Under the pieces are notes generated by a model. It was not told the origin of the DNA and did no database searches. It worked only from the letters and a program-made list of their open reading frames with translations. Below, piece by piece: positions 40,712 to 51,182 of a DNA stretch of 64,000 nt; within the stretch, counting starts at the first letter, position 1; each line of letters begins with the position of its first letter. The translations under genes were made by a program, and so were the position numbers. The stretch comes from CAYULW01 sp964445815 (GTDB taxonomy: Bacteria; Bacteroidota; Bacteroidia; Flavobacteriales_E; Vicingaceae): assembly GCA_964445815.1 (NCBI GenBank), contig CAYULW010000008.1:67513-131512 (forward strand), in the 5' to 3' direction.

Positions 40712-43700
40712 GGTGTATAAATCTTCAGCCGGTTCAGGTAAGACTTTTGCTCTGGTGAAAGCCTACCTCGTACTGTGTTTGAATCAGAAAGGCGCTTTCG
40801 GCTTTTCAAAAATTTTGGCCATTACATTTACCAATAAGGCGGCACAAGAGATGAAGGACCGCATTCTCAAAGCCTTGAAAGAAATGGCAGGGGAGGATGA
40901 AGATACCTCTCCTCTAAAACAAGCCATACAGGAGGAATTGAAGCTTTCAGAAGAAGAACTTCAATTCAGAAGCCGGCAAATTCTCACGGCCATTTTACAT
41001 CACTATGCCGACTTCAATGTCAGTACCATTGATACATTTTCGCATCGTCTGGTCAGAACATTTGCCCGTGATTTGGGATTGAATCTCAACTTTAAGGTCG
41101 ATCTGGAAGAAGACATGCTCCTTCAGGAAGTAGTCGATCAGTTGATTTCGCAAGTCGGTAAGCAATCTGACATCACAAAAATACTGGTCAATCAGGCCAT
41201 GCAAAGTGTTGATCAGGGCAAGACCTGGAATCCTGCACCTTCTCTTTTCGACATGGCCAAACAGATTTTGAAAGAAGATAGTGAGCAAAAGTTGAAAAGC
41301 CTCAAAGCTTTAAATGCTTCTGAGGCACTTCAAATTCAACAGGATTTGAACCGCTCCGTGAAAGTTTTTGAAGGGCAATTGGAGAAAATCGGACAAAAGG
41401 CCTTAGATCTGATGTCTTCCCGACAAGTGGATGCCGCTCAATTTCGTTTTGGCAATTCAGGAGGACTGCCTTCTTATTTCAAAAAACTAAGTCAACTTGA
41501 TTTTAAAGGCTTGGAAGCTAAGAAAAGAGCCATTGAAAGCATCGAAAGCGATAAATGGTATGCGGGAAATATAAGTGCGGAGGCTCAAATGGCTATTGAT
41601 GAGATGAAGCCGGACTTAACAACTTGCTTTAATGAAGCGGAGTCTCTTTTAGAAAAGGAGCTTCCGCTTTACTTTTCACGAAAATTGATTGCTCAGTCTT
41701 TAGGTCTTTTGGCCTTGCTCAAAGAAATAGAAACCCACTTTGCCAATTTGAAAGTGGAGAAAGGCATTGTGCCCATTTCCGATTTTAACAAGCGCATTTC
41801 AGAAGTGGTGATGAATGAGCCCATGCCTTTTATCTATGAGCGTTTGGGAGAAAAGTTTGACCACATCATGATTGATGAATTTCAAGACACTTCGGTCATG
41901 CAGTTCATGAATTTAATGCCATTGATAGAAGAGGCGCTTTCTCGTGGAAAGTTCAATCTGATCGTGGGAGATGCCAAGCAGGCCATTTACCGTTTTCGAG
42001 GCGGGCATGTTGAGCAATTCGCAGAAATGCCGGATTATCTGCCGGAACAATTGAAAGAAAATGCCTTTGTAATGAGCAGAATGCAAACGCTGCGATCGCA
42101 ATACGCCGAGGAAATTTTACCGTTCAATTACCGTTCAGCCAAGGAAATAGTAGAGTTCAACAATGCTTTTTTTGAGAACATAAAAGCGCATTTACCTGAC
42201 AAAATAAGAACAATTTTTCATGCCCATCAGCAAAAGCTAAACGATGCTCAAAGAAGCGCTTATGTTGAAATTAAGGTGATGGATGCAAAAGAGGCGGAAG
42301 AGCGACTTCATCAACATCATGAGACCACACTTGAGCGCATTAAGCGTTGTCTTGAAGATGGGTTCAATTACGGAGACATTGCGATACTTTGCAGAACACG
42401 GCATCAGGCAACAAGCATGGCTGAATTTCTAAAAACTCAGAAAATTCCCATTGTGTCATCAGAAAGCTTGTTGATTGCGCAAGCACGAGAAGTGAAATTG
42501 CTGCTTAGTGTAGCGGATTATCATTTAGATCCAAAGACGGATAAGCATGTGAAAGCAGCAATTGAGAACTACGTGCTTTTATACGGGCATTCAGAAGATC
42601 TTCACGATGAGTTCCTAAAGATGAATCATGAGGATTTCGATCTGGAGACTTATTTCAACGCATCGGGGCATCAAATCAATTTGAAACAGCTAAATGCCTT
42701 AGGACCTTACGATTATTTTGAGGAATTGATCCGCCAATTTGAACTCGTTCAACCTTACAATATTTATATTCAGTTTTTTATGGAGCACTGCTTCCAGTTT
42801 CAGCAGAACCATTCGGTTTCAATTGAGGATTTTCTAAACTGGTGGAAAGAACACGAGGATCGCTTGTCCATAGAGATGTCGGCTCATCTTAATCGCGTTC
42901 AGATATTGACCATACACAAGTCAAAAGGTTTGGAGTTTCCGGTTGTCATTTATCCTTTTGCCAAGCAGAGCATCAGTTCGGGAAGGAACGATTATTTGTG
43001 GTTAGATGGGCATGCTGCTCAAGTTCAGCTTGAACATGTTATTGCACCTTATGGCAGTCAGATGGAGCGCTCAACTTATGCCAAAGTTTATCAGGAAGAA
43101 AAGGAAAGGCGCATTATGGACTTACTTAACGACACCTATGTGGCTTTTACCAGAGCTGTGGAGCGATTGATTGTATTGACTGAGAAAGCATCAAGAGACC
43201 TTAAGCCGGAAACCTTACCAAACTTGATCGCCTTAGGTCGGCCGGAATTTGCAGAAGACATAGAGTCGGGATATGCATACGGCAGTTTGACCGGAAGAGA
43301 GAAAGAGGATGCTATAGAGCAGCCTGATTCACAAACTGTGACTTACCGTTCAACTTCATGGCGGCATAAGATTCGCTTGGCTGAAATAAATGGAGAAGAA
43401 AATCAAGATGAGCAGTTTTCCGCCCTTCGTTTTGGCAACCTGTTTCATGAAATTATGGCACAGGTCAATACTTCGGAAGATCTTGATTTTGCCTTGAATC
43501 AAGCCATTGCAAAGGGGAAGATAGATGCGGCAGAAAAAGCTGAACTTCAGCAGCGTATACTGACAATGATAAAGCATCCTCAACTAAAGGCCTTGTTCTC
43601 GAGGCAGGTATCACATTGTGAGCGTACAATGTATACCAAAGATGCAGAAGTTCTCAGACCTGATCGTGTTGTGGAAATGCATGAAAGCATAGCCGTGTTG

Positions 43701-43838
43701 GACTACAAAACCGGACACGCTAAACACGAAGACAGGATGCAGATGGCAGCTTACCGGAATATCATTTCGGACTTGTATGAAAAACCGGTGAATGGATTGA
43801 TTTATTATGTCAATAGCAATGAGGTGGTGGAATGTTGA
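40704..43838 (+). CDS. AddA/RecB-type UvrD-like helicase with C-terminal nuclease
   Basis: The 1044-residue product has a superfamily 1 helicase core: Walker A SSAGSGKTFALVKAYL, TFTNKAAQEMKDRI, FDHIMIDEFQDTSVMQF, LIVGDAKQAIYRFRGG, ILTIHKSKGLEFPVV and NDTYVAFTRAVERLIVL. The C-terminus is a RecB-like PD-(D/E)xK nuclease (VLDYKTGHAKHEDRMQMAAY). These enzymes process double-strand breaks as one half of AddAB/RecBCD. The partner subunit is not in this window. The gene overlaps miaA by 8 bases. Confidence 0.9.
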   Translation: MFKVYKSSAGSGKTFALVKAYLVLCLNQKGAFGFSKILAITFTNKAAQEMKDRILKALKEMAGEDEDTSPLKQAIQEELKLSEEELQFRSRQILTAILHHYADFNVSTIDTFSHRLVRTFARDLGLNLNFKVDLEEDMLLQEVVDQLISQVGKQSDITKILVNQAMQSVDQGKTWNPAPSLFDMAKQILKEDSEQKLKSLKALNASEALQIQQDLNRSVKVFEGQLEKIGQKALDLMSSRQVDAAQFRFGNSGGLPSYFKKLSQLDFKGLEAKKRAIESIESDKWYAGNISAEAQMAIDEMKPDLTTCFNEAESLLEKELPLYFSRKLIAQSLGLLALLKEIETHFANLKVEKGIVPISDFNKRISEVVMNEPMPFIYERLGEKFDHIMIDEFQDTSVMQFMNLMPLIEEALSRGKFNLIVGDAKQAIYRFRGGHVEQFAEMPDYLPEQLKENAFVMSRMQTLRSQYAEEILPFNYRSAKEIVEFNNAFFENIKAHLPDKIRTIFHAHQQKLNDAQRSAYVEIKVMDAKEAEERLHQHHETTLERIKRCLEDGFNYGDIAILCRTRHQATSMAEFLKTQKIPIVSSESLLIAQAREVKLLLSVADYHLDPKTDKHVKAAIENYVLLYGHSEDLHDEFLKMNHEDFDLETYFNASGHQINLKQLNALGPYDYFEELIRQFELVQPYNIYIQFFMEHCFQFQQNHSVSIEDFLNWWKEHEDRLSIEMSAHLNRVQILTIHKSKGLEFPVVIYPFAKQSISSGRNDYLWLDGHAAQVQLEHVIAPYGSQMERSTYAKVYQEEKERRIMDLLNDTYVAFTRAVERLIVLTEKASRDLKPETLPNLIALGRPEFAEDIESGYAYGSLTGREKEDAIEQPDSQTVTYRSTSWRHKIRLAEINGEENQDEQFSALRFGNLFHEIMAQVNTSEDLDFALNQAIAKGKIDAAEKAELQQRILTMIKHPQLKALFSRQVSHCERTMYTKDAEVLRPDRVVEMHESIAVLDYKTGHAKHEDRMQMAAYRNIISDLYEKPVNGLIYYVNSNEVVEC

Positions 43839-43839
43839 G

Positions 43840-46800
43840 CTACCTGATCAGACTAATGTTTCCTTTTTTGACCAACAATTCTCCTTTGAAAGTTTCGACC
43901 TCTGCCACAAAGGCATAAGTATCAGAAGCTTGTAATACTCCTTTGTAAGTGCCATTCCATCCACTGTTTAAGTCTGTAGATTCAAATACCAATTCTCCAA
44001 AGCGGTTATATATCCTAAAATAATTTAGCGATTTGATTCCCCATCCTTTTACATAAATGATATCATTGATCTGATCACCGTTTGGTGTAAAGGCGTTGGG
44101 TACATCAATCGAAAAGTCTTCAATTACATTCACCTGTATGGTATCGTATAAAGAAATACATCCATAATCATCAAAGGTGTGCAATACATATTGTTGACTG
44201 CTGAGTGGCATTAAGGTAGGATTAGGACAATCGCTACAGCTCAAACCAATGTTGGGAGTCCAACTGTAATTTAAACCTTCTCCCAAATTGATGTTTAAAC
44301 TCAAATTTTCTCCCAAATAAAGAGTAGTATCTTTTAGATCAGGTGTTCTTTTTAACTTGGGGACGGTAATGTTGACACTTGCTTCATCAAAACAACCCTC
44401 TGCATTGAAAACTTTTACGGTGTATTGAATGCTTGTGTCAGGGAAAACTTGCACCAGATTACTGTTGTTGGGCAAAATGAATCGATTGGGTGTCCATTCG
44501 TATCTGATGCCTCCTGATGCCATAAGCTGTATGGTGTCTCCTTCACATAAACCGGTATCCGGGCTTACTGTAGCATTAGGTTTGGGGGCTACTTTCACTT
44601 CTTTTACGATAAAATCATCACAACCTATAGTGGAAGTAATGTACAGGCGCACCTGATAGGTGCCGAACTGATTAAACGTGTAACTCGTGTTAACCGAATT
44701 AAAGGTATTTCCCTCAATGGTCCATTGATGCGAAGCTGCTCCTAAAGAGGTACTGTTAAAATCAATTTGTGCCGGCAGTCCACATGCCAATGTATCGGAA
44801 AGATCAAAATCGGCTTTCACATTTTCAACATAAATGCTATCTTCCAGAGAGATAACACAAAGACCTGTGGCATCACTAATAATGAGATTGGGGTAGATCA
44901 TTCCTGTTTTATTGTAGGCGTGATTTGCAGGGTTGGATTTGGAAGTATTTCCGTCTCCGAAATCCCAGGTAAAATCAAAAACATCCTGAGGGTTGAGCAT
45001 TTCAAATCTTATGTTTTCTCTTACACATACTGAGTCTTTGCTGATGTTTAATGTAGCTACAGGGCCATTGGTTTGAATGTATTGAGGTTTTAATATGGTG
45101 TCACGACATCCGGCAGAACTCTCTACCTTTAATTCCACATCATACTTTCCCGGTAGCGTATAGTTGTGAAAGGGATCTTCAAAAACAGAAGAGGAGTTAT
45201 CACCAAACTCCCATTCCCATTTTACCGGACTCCCTGAACTCAAATCTTCAAAGTTGACGGCTAAAGGATAACAGCTGGATTGGCTGGTATCTGAGGTGAA
45301 GTCAGCCACAGGTTTAGCTTGTACATCGATGTATTGACTTTTAGTTGTTGTGATTTTACAACCCAGACTGTCAATAATGGTTAAAGAGATGTCAAACTTT
45401 CCGGATGTGACGTATTGATGGGTAGGCGTATTCGCACTTGAAAAATGACCATCACCAAAATCCCACAATATGGAATCAATTTGACCTTTTGAGAGATTGT
45501 TGAAAAATGTGGAGTCGAATTGACAGAAGAGTTGAGAAGGACTTGTAAAGTTAACCGTTAAGCCATCGGTTTCTATCAACTCCGGTTTTAACAATGTATC
45601 TCTACATCCAATCGCATCTTCAACAATCAATTGCACATCAAATTTTCCGACTTGATTGTATATGGTAGAGTCTAAACTAAGGTTTGATGTGTCGTTTCCA
45701 AAGTCCCATTTGTAATAGCTTATGCTTGTGTCTGAAATGGAGGTGCTTTGAAAAACGACTTTAACCGGAAGACAACTGTCTTTTCTAACATGCGTGAAAC
45801 TGGCTTTCAAATCCGAAATAAATATGGTGTCATACAAATGATAAATACAGCCTAAAGCTTCTTTTACATCAAGTTGTAAAACCTTAGTGCCACCGGTATC
45901 AAATTTATATTTAAGAGGAAAGTAACCGCTTATTGTGTCACCTTCGATTACCCAATAGAGGTCAGCTGTTGCAAGTGTCGGAGGTGCATGGTCTCCATAT
46001 ACGGTGTCCCAAATGCAAAAAGTAGAATCGGAGAGTTCCATCCTGCCGGGATTATATGGTGCAAAATCGAGTATTTCCCAATGAAAAGAGGATGGACATT
46101 TTCCTGAAGTATCAACAACAGTAAAAGTGACCGTATCTCTTAAGCTGATGCTGGTGTCAAAAAGATGAAGCGGATTAAGATTAACTGAATCTATAGGACT
46201 ACCATCACCAAAGTCCCAATAGAATTTACCGTAACCTAACATTACTCCTTGGAATTGGACTAAATTACGGCTTGCACAGTCAGAATCATAGGTAAATGAT
46301 GCGTATGTGCCTCCAACGAAGAATGCCGAATCTTCCTTGAGTTTTGTTACGCAGCCATTGTCAAAAACCGTTACAGCGAGAGTATAATAGCCCGGTCGAT
46401 TAGTTGTCAATGCGTAAGGAGGAAAAGAATCACTAATGCCAACAGTGCCATTTAATTGCGTGGCAGCATAAACAACTCGACTAACTGAATCTAGTGAAGG
46501 GGTAAGGTGTGTAACATTAACCGTATCGAAAGGGCAAATGGTATCTTTATCTAAAGTATATGTAATGTTGTGTGTTTTACCGGTTCGTATGGTTAAAGTA
46601 TCTGAAGCTTTACAGCCCAATTGACCAGTTACCTGTAAGATAAGAGTACTTGTGTCTTTACTATTAATGCGTATTGTATCAGGAACACGTTGCATGACAA
46701 TTCCTTGATTTGGGATTTCCCAGGTCCAATGAATTAAACTGTCTGCCATATTGCTTGAATCAGAAACTACAGCTACAAATGGAATACAACCTCCGCTACT

Positions 46801-48141
46801 GTCTATCTTAATCCATGCTTGTAAGAACTTAACCTCTCTTATGCTGTCATTAAACACTGTATCTCTACATCCTAGTTTATTTTCAATAAACAAAGAGTCT
46901 TTGAATTGTCCATTATAAGTTACGGTAAATGGATAAGGATTTAAGACTGTACTATCATCTTTAAGCCCGTGTAAGCGCCAGTGAAAGCGGTCAATGTTAT
47001 AGCCATCAAATTTTAAAAAGGCGCTATCTGCCTTTTCACAGAAATAAGATTTATTGATTGAGATTTCGGCTTCCATTTTTTGGACATAGATAGAATCAAT
47101 TGCTGTTCCTAAACATACCGGTCCATTACTTGCCGTTAACGTAATTCTATACCAGCCTGAATCGGCATAAATATGAGAAGGATTTTCAGTATTGCTATTG
47201 GTATTATCACCAAAATTCCAGTTGTATAAGGTAGTTCCTGAGCTGAGGTTTTGTGGTTGAAGCGCAATGCCGAAGCAAATGGAATCCGGAATACTAAAAT
47301 TGACATTTACGGTTCTGATTTTAATGTAATTGTTTTCCACTTTGGTATTGCTGCAATTCGGATCGGTGACCTTTAAGGATACATTATAATCTCCTAGCGC
47401 AGTGTAGGTATGACTTGGGTTCATTGCCTGACTTGTTGCCCCATCACCAAAATCCCATAAGTAGCTTAGGTTACTCCCCTGTGAGGTACTGATGAAATTA
47501 ACGGTATGTGGTACTGTACATCCACTGCGCTGTCCTGAAGTGGTAAAGTTAGCGACTGGAGCTTGTGTGACATTGACCGAGTTAAAAATGGCATTGTCAG
47601 AACATCCGTTTTGATCAATGATTTGTAAAGAAACGGGATAAGTTCCTCCGGTTTGATAAGAATGGGTAACATTGGCCGAAGTTCCCGCCGGAGAGCCGTC
47701 TCCGAAATCCCAGATGTATTGTGTAATGGGGCCATCTCCTATGCTCGAGCTGCTAGAAAACTGAACTGGAAGTGGGGGACAGCCGGTTGTTGTTCCGTTG
47801 ACCGTAATCGCAGCAGATGGATTTCTAAAAACCCGAATGTAACCGGTTTTTGTTTCGGAAACAGTGTTGGTTCCATCACCAACGGTTAAAGTCACCGTGT
47901 ATGTACCGGGTGAAGCATAACTAGCGGTAGGGTTTGGGAGTGGTGAGGTGTTACCATTACCAAAATTCCAAGACCATGATGTAATATTTCCTGTAGAAAG
48001 GTCAGTGAACTGTACATTGGCCAAAGCACCGCATCCTTGTGTTGTGTCTGCTTTAAAATTAGCTTGCAACTGCCCTTTAGAAATGTGCGTCAGTAAAGAA
48101 AAGACTAAAAATAAAGTGATCTTAATGGAATGCTGAACCAT
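43840..48141 (-). CDS. Giant secreted PKD-repeat protein with type B T9SS sorting domain
   Basis: The start is chosen at MVQHSIKITLFLVFSLLTHI, giving a signal peptide; an ATG 12 codons earlier would run into the divergent gene. The roughly 1433-residue product consists of many PKD domains (recurrent WDFGDG or WNFGD, then YxxxGxYxVxL). It ends with the gliding-motility-associated C-terminal domain (SIDVPNAFTPNGDQINDI ... FRIYNRFGELVFES ... GWNGTYKG). Such proteins cross the outer membrane by the type IX system and sit at the cell surface. A PorP/SprF-like gene is divergent from it, the usual pairing. Confidence 0.93.
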   Translation of the reverse strand: MVQHSIKITLFLVFSLLTHISKGQLQANFKADTTQGCGALANVQFTDLSTGNITSWSWNFGNGNTSPLPNPTASYASPGTYTVTLTVGDGTNTVSETKTGYIRVFRNPSAAITVNGTTTGCPPLPVQFSSSSSIGDGPITQYIWDFGDGSPAGTSANVTHSYQTGGTYPVSLQIIDQNGCSDNAIFNSVNVTQAPVANFTTSGQRSGCTVPHTVNFISTSQGSNLSYLWDFGDGATSQAMNPSHTYTALGDYNVSLKVTDPNCSNTKVENNYIKIRTVNVNFSIPDSICFGIALQPQNLSSGTTLYNWNFGDNTNSNTENPSHIYADSGWYRITLTASNGPVCLGTAIDSIYVQKMEAEISINKSYFCEKADSAFLKFDGYNIDRFHWRLHGLKDDSTVLNPYPFTVTYNGQFKDSLFIENKLGCRDTVFNDSIREVKFLQAWIKIDSSGGCIPFVAVVSDSSNMADSLIHWTWEIPNQGIVMQRVPDTIRINSKDTSTLILQVTGQLGCKASDTLTIRTGKTHNITYTLDKDTICPFDTVNVTHLTPSLDSVSRVVYAATQLNGTVGISDSFPPYALTTNRPGYYTLAVTVFDNGCVTKLKEDSAFFVGGTYASFTYDSDCASRNLVQFQGVMLGYGKFYWDFGDGSPIDSVNLNPLHLFDTSISLRDTVTFTVVDTSGKCPSSFHWEILDFAPYNPGRMELSDSTFCIWDTVYGDHAPPTLATADLYWVIEGDTISGYFPLKYKFDTGGTKVLQLDVKEALGCIYHLYDTIFISDLKASFTHVRKDSCLPVKVVFQSTSISDTSISYYKWDFGNDTSNLSLDSTIYNQVGKFDVQLIVEDAIGCRDTLLKPELIETDGLTVNFTSPSQLFCQFDSTFFNNLSKGQIDSILWDFGDGHFSSANTPTHQYVTSGKFDISLTIIDSLGCKITTTKSQYIDVQAKPVADFTSDTSQSSCYPLAVNFEDLSSGSPVKWEWEFGDNSSSVFEDPFHNYTLPGKYDVELKVESSAGCRDTILKPQYIQTNGPVATLNISKDSVCVRENIRFEMLNPQDVFDFTWDFGDGNTSKSNPANHAYNKTGMIYPNLIISDATGLCVISLEDSIYVENVKADFDLSDTLACGLPAQIDFNSTSLGAASHQWTIEGNTFNSVNTSYTFNQFGTYQVRLYITSTIGCDDFIVKEVKVAPKPNATVSPDTGLCEGDTIQLMASGGIRYEWTPNRFILPNNSNLVQVFPDTSIQYTVKVFNAEGCFDEASVNITVPKLKRTPDLKDTTLYLGENLSLNINLGEGLNYSWTPNIGLSCSDCPNPTLMPLSSQQYVLHTFDDYGCISLYDTIQVNVIEDFSIDVPNAFTPNGDQINDIIYVKGWGIKSLNYFRIYNRFGELVFESTDLNSGWNGTYKGVLQASDTYAFVAEVETFKGELLVKKGNISLIR

Positions 48142-48166
48142 TAAATGTTGTTTTCTTTGTGGTCGA

Positions 48167-49228
48167 ATGTCTATCAAATCATCTGTTTATTTGAACTGCT
48201 TTCCAAAAGTATCATTGTTTATAAGAAAAGGACTGCTTCTGCTTTTCTTTTTTAGTGCATTGATGTCTTTTTCTCAAGACGTTCATTTCTCACAAAGGTT
48301 TGCTGCGTTTTCTTTTTTTAATGATAACTATGGCTTACAAGCTAATGAGAAGCTGGCCGCGTACTCCATCTATCGGGAACAATGGGGAGTTTTAGGTCGT
48401 CCATTAACTACTACAGGTTTGGGTTTCCTTGCTCCATTGAGGCAGCTTGGTCCTATTAACCTAAAATTGGGTGTACAGGTATTGAGTGACTTGAGTGGAG
48501 ATGCCAGATTGAAATCAGATCAATTTACAATTAATGTCCTAACGGATTATGAGCTTGGAAATAACCTGTTTGGATTAAGTTTAGGCAATGGGATGGTCAT
48601 GCGAAGTTTTGATGCCGGACAGTTGAGTTTCCCAAGTCAATATGATCGCAATATTGGGGGGTTTAATACTGATCTTCCTAACTATGAAGATTTATCTAAT
48701 CAACAGCAGAGTTATTTCAAGCTGAACCTTGCTTTGTATTGGTTGCGAAAATTGTCAAATCGCATGCAAGTGGAAACGGGTTTAAGTTTACGACAACTCA
48801 ATCAACCGGAGATCAATTTCTTGAGTTCAGCAGATCAATTAAAGACAGGTTTGGGTGTACAATCTATTCTGAGTTATAACTTAAATACGAGATGGATTGT
48901 AAAGCCTTCAGTGAGCTATTATCGCTTACAAAAGGCCTCAGAAACTGTTTTTGGAGGCTCCCTAAAGCGCATGCTTAGTCCGCAATCAAAAGTAAAATCC
49001 ATTGAACCTTTTTTGTATTCCCGCTTGGGAGTTAGCAGAAATGTGGATGCCTTAATTCTGGGTTCAAACATTTCATGGGCGGCATTTACTCTTGGCTTAT
49101 CCTATGATGTCAATGTTTCGGGTTTGCAAGTGGCCACCAATAATCAAGGAGCATTCGAATTGAGTTTAAGATATGCCCTAGAAAAAAGAAGCATCACCCA
49201 TAAAAAAATACCTTGTGAAAGATATTAG
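48167..49228 (+). CDS. PorP/SprF-family type IX secretion membrane protein
   Basis: The 353-residue product has a hydrophobic leader (GLLLLFFFSALMSFSQ) then DVHFSQRFAAFSFFNDNYGL, the family's opening. Amphipathic strands follow to a C-terminal YALEKRS. The start is uncertain: ATG 48167, or TTG 48215 just before the signal peptide. PorP/SprF proteins accompany type B cargo, and here the divergent PKD protein is the presumed partner. It overlaps the OmpA-like gene downstream by 14 bases. Confidence 0.88.
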   Translation: MSIKSSVYLNCFPKVSLFIRKGLLLLFFFSALMSFSQDVHFSQRFAAFSFFNDNYGLQANEKLAAYSIYREQWGVLGRPLTTTGLGFLAPLRQLGPINLKLGVQVLSDLSGDARLKSDQFTINVLTDYELGNNLFGLSLGNGMVMRSFDAGQLSFPSQYDRNIGGFNTDLPNYEDLSNQQQSYFKLNLALYWLRKLSNRMQVETGLSLRQLNQPEINFLSSADQLKTGLGVQSILSYNLNTRWIVKPSVSYYRLQKASETVFGGSLKRMLSPQSKVKSIEPFLYSRLGVSRNVDALILGSNISWAAFTLGLSYDVNVSGLQVATNNQGAFELSLRYALEKRSITHKKIPCERY

Positions 49229-51182
49229 ACTACTCTTCTTTTTTTTATGTGGCATGCTTTTAAGTAGTGCAATGCTCTTCGGACAAAACTCCGCATCTGA
49301 GGCGAAGGAGTTAGCGAATTCTGCCGAGTCATATAAAGATTGGGAAACGGCCATTTATTACTGGGAGAAGGCTCTGGAATTCAAGCCCGATAATTATCAA
49401 ATCATTGAGGCTTTAGCGGAAAATAACCTCCGATCAAGAAATTATAAAATAGCACTTAAATGGTATCAACGTTTAGTTGATCATGATAAACACAAGCCTT
49501 CATTGGCTGATTTTCAATATGGTCGCCTGTTAAAGACAACCAGGCAATGTAAAATGGCGGTGGAAGTACTCAATCAGTTTAGAAAGGATTATAGAGGCAA
49601 GAAGGACGATTTAATGTATTTACGTTGGGCTAAAAATGAGATAAAAGGCTGCGAAGGTTCCATTCAAAATGAAGAATATAAGAAGGTAAAAGTCACTCAA
49701 TCCTTCTCTGATTTGAATACCCTACACATGGAAGCGGCCCCCATCTATTTAGATGACAATACCATCGTGTTTAGTGCTATTCGGTTGAAGGGGAATAAAG
49801 AGTTTGCCATTGATGAGGACAGTCTGCCTCGTTACCAGTTCTATTGGGCCGAAAAGCGAGATGAAAAATGGGAGTTTAAAGGAAAGTGGACAGGGATAGA
49901 ACAGAATCCAGATTGGCATTATACATCAGCGGCTTTAAATTTAGAAAAAACGAGATTCTACTATTCGGTTTGTCGTCCTGACCGTCAAGGAAACATGAAC
50001 TGTGATCTCTATGTAAAAAGTGAAAAAGGAGAGATCATGTTACCTGAGACGGTCAATTCAAAGTACCTTGAAAGTCAAGTGGCAGTGGGTAAAGATTATA
50101 AAGATCGAGAAGTGGTTTATTTTGTTTCCGACAGAAAAGAAGGTAAAGGCGGATTAGATATCTGGTATACTACATATAGAGAAAAACGAGATGAATTTAA
50201 GCCACCTCGTAATCTGGGATCTAAGGTCAATACTATAGGAGATGAGCGCTCTCCGTATATTCATCCTAGAACAAGAAGTTTGTATTTTTCATCTAATGGG
50301 CATCCGGGTTATGGTCAACTGGATATTTTTAAGACTCTGGGAGAACGCAGTAAGTGGGAGCTTGCTCAAAATCTGGGAGCGGCCATCAACAGTCCTTTTG
50401 ATGATTTATTTTTTGTTGAGGAGTATGGTGCTTTAAAAGGTGTTTTGGTGTCCAATCGTCAAGCTCAGAAATCAGGTAATTGTTGTGATGACTTGTACGC
50501 TTTCGCAGATGAGAGCTTTACTCTCTACAAGATCAACGGAAAGGTATTGAGCGATGAGAATCAAAACATACAAGATGCCACGGTAAAAGTCTATTTGATT
50601 GAAGGGGATAGTATTAGAGTATTACAGCAAAGTGTGCAGACGGATGATTTGGGCAATTATGAATTGGTGCTTGACAGAGACAAGCAATATGAGATACAAG
50701 TCACCAAAGAAGGTTATTTAAACGAAAAAAAAACCATGATCAGTCGATCTGATCAGGCTCGAAATCTGAATTTTGAATTGGAAGGGGTTAAAGATAAAAC
50801 CTTTATTCTAGAGAATGTCTACTATAAGTTCGATCGTTCGGAACTGACTCAGGATGCCATGAACACAATAGATACGACTTTACTGCCTGTAATGCTTGAT
50901 AACCCACTTATCATTATTGAATTGAGTTCTCATACAGACAGCAAAGGCACTAAAGGGTATAATGAGAAATTGTCGCAAGATCGTGCTGAGAGTGTAGTAA
51001 AATATTTGAGAAAGAAAGGCATATCAAAAAATCGAATGGTGGCTAAAGGTTATGGGTTTTCTAAACCTATTGCTCCCAATACACATCCTGATGGTTCTGA
51101 TAATCCTGAGGGGAGAGCGAAGAATCGACGTACTGAATTTAGGATCATCGGAGAACTTGAAGAGGCAGAAGACGAGGATTAG
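49215..51182 (+). CDS. OmpA-family protein with TPR and PD40 repeats (T9SS-linked, PorE-like)
   Basis: The 655-residue product starts at GTG 49215. A signal peptide (FFLCGMLLSSAMLFGQ) is followed by TPR repeats (YKDWETAIYYWEKALEFKPD). PD40/WD40-like blades come next (VVYFVSDRKEGKGGLDIWYT, RSLYFSSNGHPGYGQLDIF), then a carboxypeptidase-regulatory domain near 440-520. The C-terminal OmpA peptidoglycan-binding domain has LIIELSSHTDSKGTKGYNEK and LSQDRAESVVKYL. This architecture is that of PorE-like proteins that anchor type IX parts to peptidoglycan. It is co-encoded with the PorP-like gene. Confidence 0.92.
   Translation: MKDIRLLFFFLCGMLLSSAMLFGQNSASEAKELANSAESYKDWETAIYYWEKALEFKPDNYQIIEALAENNLRSRNYKIALKWYQRLVDHDKHKPSLADFQYGRLLKTTRQCKMAVEVLNQFRKDYRGKKDDLMYLRWAKNEIKGCEGSIQNEEYKKVKVTQSFSDLNTLHMEAAPIYLDDNTIVFSAIRLKGNKEFAIDEDSLPRYQFYWAEKRDEKWEFKGKWTGIEQNPDWHYTSAALNLEKTRFYYSVCRPDRQGNMNCDLYVKSEKGEIMLPETVNSKYLESQVAVGKDYKDREVVYFVSDRKEGKGGLDIWYTTYREKRDEFKPPRNLGSKVNTIGDERSPYIHPRTRSLYFSSNGHPGYGQLDIFKTLGERSKWELAQNLGAAINSPFDDLFFVEEYGALKGVLVSNRQAQKSGNCCDDLYAFADESFTLYKINGKVLSDENQNIQDATVKVYLIEGDSIRVLQQSVQTDDLGNYELVLDRDKQYEIQVTKEGYLNEKKTMISRSDQARNLNFELEGVKDKTFILENVYYKFDRSELTQDAMNTIDTTLLPVMLDNPLIIIELSSHTDSKGTKGYNEKLSQDRAESVVKYLRKKGISKNRMVAKGYGFSKPIAPNTHPDGSDNPEGRAKNRRTEFRIIGELEEAEDED

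Noticed and set aside
48142..48177. Longer start for the PKD-repeat protein
   Set aside because: It would overlap the divergent PorP-like gene and bury the signal peptide; the ATG at 48141 fits better.
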